NCBI GenBank assembly: GCA_036897095.1
Contig: JAYMSP010003018.1
Span: forward strand, 1 to 21,514
DNA from: Plantago elongata
Taxonomy: Eukaryota > Streptophyta > Magnoliopsida > Lamiales > Plantaginaceae
Direction: 5' to 3'
Length of the DNA stretch: 21,514 nt
Each line of letters begins with the position of its first letter. The stretch's first letter is position 1. The position numbers and the translations under genes are program-made. Below are positions 19,501 through 21,514 of this stretch, in pieces. The notes below the pieces were generated by a model. It had not been told where the DNA came from. It made no database searches and worked only from the letters and a program-made list of their open reading frames with translations.

Positions 19501-20032
19501 ATTCACAAATATGGGATATTAATCAGGACTCATCCTTGACCTCTAACCCGCTTAAAACCAAAACTGCAATTAAATATATAATAATGATCATATTTTGTGT
19601 AAATTTTCATTCTAGGAAAAGGTTCAGGTAGCGAGTGTAAGTTTCTGCAAAGGTTTAGGTAACGATTGTAAATTTCTGTAAAGGTTTTGGTGTAATTTGA
19701 AAATACGACTAATGGAGACTTAACAACCGTCTAACCGGTGTGTTAGGTCAAAATATTGACAAAGGTTTTAGTGTCGACTCAAAAAAAAAAAAAGATTGTG
19801 GTTTAAAATCAAAATGGCCCAAAAAATTTTAGTTTAAAATAAAATTGATTCAATAATATAATACCCCACTTTTGCCCAATCAACTTCGTGTAATTTTAAG
19901 TGGGATAGAGGGAGTATCCCAGTATGTGCCAACTTGATATATTTTATTTACCCTAATTTTTCTTTTCCAAGTCTATTAGATTAGTTTTTTTGATCTTGTC
20001 TTGTCATTCTGTAGATGATGGCAGGGGAGTGA
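13287..20032 (+). CDS. GET4: GET4, tail-anchored protein targeting factor (12 coding exons)
   Basis: Coding exons are 13287-13364, 13478-13557, 13742-13820, 14354-14435, 14942-15092, 15425-15515, 15880-15963, 16209-16255, 17609-17740, 17869-17953, 18038-18118 and 20015-20032. All introns are GT..AG and the join gives 335 residues without a stop. Landmarks matching plant GET4 include [11 protein letters not shown] (28-38), SGACIQL (68-74), [19 protein letters not shown] (80-98), [17 protein letters not shown] in exon 5, [19 protein letters not shown] (158-176), [18 protein letters not shown] (205-222) and [12 protein letters not shown] (304-315). GET4 is an all-helical cytosolic protein. In yeast and mammals it bridges a ubiquitin-like partner to the ATPase GET3, which delivers tail-anchored proteins to the ER. 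Plants retain GET3 and GET4. The conserved start corresponds to the second ATG (13329), which would give 321 residues; the first ATG adds 14. Exon 8 encodes AIAGAVLM where other plant sequences I recall have AIARAVLM. The final exon holds only MMAGE and the stop, after a 1.9-kb intron. Confidence 0.95.
14689..14895. mobile_element. Tourist-like MITE in GET4 intron 4, 207 bp
   Basis: The left end reads GGCTCTGTTTACCACTACC. The right end, on the minus strand, reads GGCCCTGTTTAGCAAAACTA. The trinucleotide CTA flanks both sides (14686-14688 and 14896-14898). A GGSCCTGTTT-type end with a 3-bp duplication fits the PIF/Harbinger (Tourist) group. The interior is full of AGCT-containing inverted phrases, and ACTACCTTTTCAGCT occurs twice in direct orientation (near 14702 and 14863). 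It ends about 45 bp before the exon 5 acceptor. Confidence 0.65.
15144..15230 (-). mobile_element. tRNA-derived SINE-like fragment in GET4 intron 5
   Basis: Read on the minus strand, this begins with a box A-like TGCATCAGTTGGTAAGACG. About 30 bp later comes a box B-like GTAGGTTCGAGTC, then CACATTTGCCGTTTCACC and a 14-base A run. An RNA polymerase III type head with internal boxes followed by an A tail is the layout of a tRNA-derived SINE. The unit is unusually short (about 87 bp) and no clear target duplication was found, so it could also be a fragment of a larger element. It is not a functional tRNA gene, because the acceptor stem cannot form. Confidence 0.45.
15233..15300. repeat. 15-bp inverted repeat next to the SINE-like fragment
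   Basis: TGAATGATAAGAATA (15233-15247) and its perfect complement TATTCTTATCATTCA (15286-15300) are separated by 38 bp. This could be the remnant of a small palindromic element, or part of an LTR fragment. It lies within GET4 intron 5 and directly abuts the SINE-like sequence. Confidence 0.55.
16479..16541 (+). repeat. (ATT)n microsatellite in GET4 intron 8
   Basis: About twenty uninterrupted ATT units run directly into the TA target site of the Stowaway element that follows. It is likely length-polymorphic. Confidence 0.95.
16544..16809. mobile_element. Stowaway MITE in GET4 intron 8, 266 bp
   Basis: The termini are classic Stowaway. The left end is CTCCCTCCGTCCCGACTTGA; the right end on the minus strand is CTCCCTCCATCCCAACTTCA; TA flanks both (16542-16543 and 16810-16811). 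The inverted repeat extends roughly 25-30 bp. The interior carries five phrases of ATAAAGTAGG type starting at 16605, 16625, 16646, 16666 and 16687, a regular spacing of 20-21 bp. There is no coding capacity; such elements are moved by Tc1/Mariner-type transposases supplied elsewhere. The preserved ends suggest a fairly young insertion. Confidence 0.9.
16981..17225. mobile_element. Second, degenerate Stowaway-like MITE in GET4 intron 8
   Basis: The left end reads CTCCCTGTCATTTCACAATC after TA (16979-16980). The right end, on the minus strand, is CTCCCTCCGATTTTTTATAC, followed on the + strand by TA (17226-17227). The terminal CTCCCT is conserved but the inner inverted repeat has largely decayed. 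A GGAACGGAGGAA phrase near 17042 and CGTTCCCTGTCC near 17105 may be further decayed Stowaway-like ends. It is 170 bp from the intact Stowaway and looks older. Confidence 0.55.
18762..19851. mobile_element. Non-autonomous Mutator-like element (MULE), 1,090 bp, in the last GET4 intron
   Basis: The two ends form long inverted repeats of about 249 bp (18762-19010 and 19603-19851). Both start GAATCAATTTTATTTTA and remain alignable throughout, through TTAGACGGTTGTTAAGTCTC and TATTTTCAAATTACACCAAA (the right copy is read on the minus strand). The element is flanked by a perfect 9-bp direct repeat AATAATATA (18753-18761 and 19852-19860). Long TIRs with a 9-bp target duplication are diagnostic of the Mutator superfamily. 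The 590-bp interior is AT-rich and lacks any open frame, so a transposase in trans would be needed. It lies in the 1.9-kb final GET4 intron, 163 bp before the last acceptor. Confidence 0.85.
19618..19679 (-). repeat. 31-bp tandem repeats inside the MULE terminal repeat
   Basis: Two adjacent 31-bp units (19618-19648 and 19649-19679) share AAAGGTTYAGGTARCGAKTG and then TAARTTTCTG. A partial third copy (AAAGGTTTTGGTGTAA) follows. The left terminal repeat carries the same series in inverted orientation at about 18927-18990. Subterminal tandem repeats are common in MULE ends and may be transposase binding sites. Confidence 0.75.
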
Positions 20033-20238
20033 GCTACCTACATGATTCATCAATGCAATCGCAAGGTTTCCTGTGCCTGGTTGAGTGATCTTCCTTCAGT
20101 AATTTTGTTAGTTTCTGTTTGTCCTGAAATGCTCTGATTCAGAACTTTGGGAAAACATCGCGTATTACTAGAATCTGAGTTCTTATCATAGATATACCGT
20201 TGGAACATGCAATACAAGTGTAATTTCTGTTAGTAAAG

Positions 20239-20244
20239 AATAAA
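20239..20244 (+). terminator. Probable GET4 polyadenylation signal
   Basis: AATAAA lies 206 bp past the GET4 stop codon, within a T-rich region of the kind found in plant 3' ends. The implied 3' UTR of about 230 bp is a normal length. Other weaker signals are possible. Confidence 0.5.
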
Positions 20245-20269
20245 CCACATTTTATGTTACTGTTTCGCA

Positions 20270-21514
20270 TGCGGAGAACAGAAAATCATCTAATTACTTT
20301 GTTTTAAACTTCATTCCCTGATCCCATGATATGAATCTTTGCACTTGGAAATGATCTTGTTAGTTTTTCTTCAATTTATGTGTTGTATTCTATGATATGT
20401 ATATTTTTTTAATCTTTGTTCTAAAATTACACATTTGTCGCGGGACTATTGCATACTTGCACATTTCATCCATCTGTGTAGCTTCACGGTTTTTCGTCAT
20501 GTCTTAAACTAAGTTGCAGTTGGAGTGGGAGATTGATGCATCTAATACACCCGTCTCGTTCCACATGAGTTTGAACACGGATCTTGCAGGCATGCTTTGC
20601 TTTGTTTTCAGCAGTTTGATTCCTCTCCATATGAAATACTTGATTTGCTTAGTCATTAAGAACACCTAAAAATTCTGCAACAACACGAATAAATGTAGTG
20701 AAAGTGCCTGATATTTATGTGAACTGAAACTTAAAATTCTGGTCGCATGGAACTTGTATCACATTGAAAATACGTTAGCATAGACTCTTCCCCAGAACTT
20801 GGATTTTTGTTGGGTTGTCGTTTGGACTTGTGTATTGGACTCTTGGTTTACTACTAAAAAGAAAACCTGATTTGGATTTAGAAACTAATACCAATATGAT
20901 AAAATTACCAAGTAGGAGTATTAAATACTGAAACGGAATATCAGTATATCAGGTGAATATTTACATCTGAAACCAAATCTCGTATCAATAATGTTGGAAG
21001 CCGAAGCTCTACATCTGAAACCTATCTGCACAAATTTCATTGGTGAAGGTATTTTGGAGTAAAACTTTCTTCTCTTTTATATTTCGGTTTCTATATAAAA
21101 CTCACAAGTCACGAGTTCACCTAATAGAAGAGGTTTGAGATTAAATGTGGTGGTTCTTGTTGGGAGTACCTGGTTACGTAGAGAAATGGAAGGGTTGGAT
21201 AAGCAAATTCCAATCTGGATTTTTCTATGCAACAGATCACTAGTAGTTACTTATATTTTTATAAACTAATGTATTGTAATGTAGAACATCATAATGCTCT
21301 AGAATATGATATTATACATTGAAATGCATATCTCGTGTATAAACGTTGCATCTTCGGGGAAACTTGTTTTTCGAAATATTGAAAGTTGTTTGGGAATCAA
21401 CTATTATGCGGCTTTAATCCATCGAAACAATACTTATTTTCAATCCACTCCCTATTCACAATTCAATTCAACATGAATACCATATTCCATTAGGATATAT
21501 ATATATATATATAT
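20270..21514. other. Gene-free downstream flank
   Basis: No coding region, RNA gene or transposon with clear termini is supported. A short direct repeat ACATCTGAAACC occurs near 20968 and 21011. The window ends in an (AT)n run (21496-21514) that is cut by the window edge. A frame open from about 20506 to 20669 has no recognised similarity. Confidence 0.6.

Larger units (their letters stand above)
18461..19914. mobile_element. Old Stowaway-like element interrupted by a Mutator-like insertion
   Basis: The right end reads, on the minus strand, CTCCCTCTATCCCACTTAAA, with TA flanking at 19915-19916, a good Stowaway terminus. The left part begins near 18461 with CCATCCCGTTCTAATTCACA, then AACTTTCCTTGTTAGGTGTC, phrases typical of the inside of this MITE type. 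However, the first CTCC is lost and the left boundary is uncertain. The two halves are split by the Mutator-like element at 18762-19851. Removing that element and one copy of its 9-bp duplication leaves a roughly 355-bp Stowaway relic. Confidence 0.5.

Noticed and set aside
20506..20669. Possible extra exon (peptide containing LEWEIDASN) after GET4
   Set aside because: An AG acceptor-like site precedes it, but GET4 already ends correctly at 20032, and no known protein or continuing exon was recognised.
21496..21514. (AT)n run at the window end as a functional element
   Set aside because: It is a simple dinucleotide repeat cut by the window edge, with no further structure visible.

Overview
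This is a stretch of nuclear DNA from a flowering plant, most likely a eudicot. It is AT-rich, its genes are split by GT..AG introns, and it carries typical plant DNA transposon relics (Stowaway, PIF/Harbinger, Mutator-like and CACTA-like). The internal motifs of the Stowaway copies suggest an asterid such as a Lamiales species, but that is a weak inference.

Two intact protein-coding genes are supported, both on the + strand. The first (10125-11319, two exons) encodes a 354-residue receptor-like cytoplasmic protein kinase of the At1g33260/At4g10390 type. It has a non-RD catalytic loop (HGD) and no signal peptide or transmembrane segment. The second (13287-20032, twelve coding exons plus a probable 5' leader exon ending at 12941) encodes GET4, the cytosolic factor that helps hand tail-anchored membrane proteins to the GET3 ATPase. 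All twelve exons join in frame into a full-length 335-residue protein. Its start codon sits in a 21-bp triple tandem repeat that offers two in-frame ATGs.

A third, broken gene at 5321-5542 is a fragment of an Alba DNA/RNA-binding protein gene. It has lost an internal segment and its C-terminal part, yet compensating indels keep the reading frame open.

Region by region: 1-3050 is non-coding, with a degenerate array of GTTATAGTTTTAAG-type repeats and a 110-bp direct duplication. 3482-4169 holds two PIF/Harbinger-like MITEs almost touching each other. 4906-5040 is another inverted-repeat element. 5113-5542 is the Alba relic. 5543-8500 is gene-free apart from a CACTA-like terminus at 6662 preceded by GAGTCGTA palindromes. 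8501-9526 is a candidate TIR element enclosing a GC-richer island with a cluster of CCATGG-centred palindromes. 9530-11600 is the kinase gene with its flanks. 11611-12250 holds a degenerate Stowaway and short tandem repeats. 12770-20250 is GET4, whose introns carry at least six repeat-derived insertions. One of these is a 1,090-bp Mutator-like element with a perfect 9-bp target duplication, nested inside an older Stowaway-like element. 20270-21514 has no recognisable gene.

The two genes show no functional link to each other. I see no previously undescribed multi-gene system; the interest lies in the transposon structures and in small changes to gene structure.
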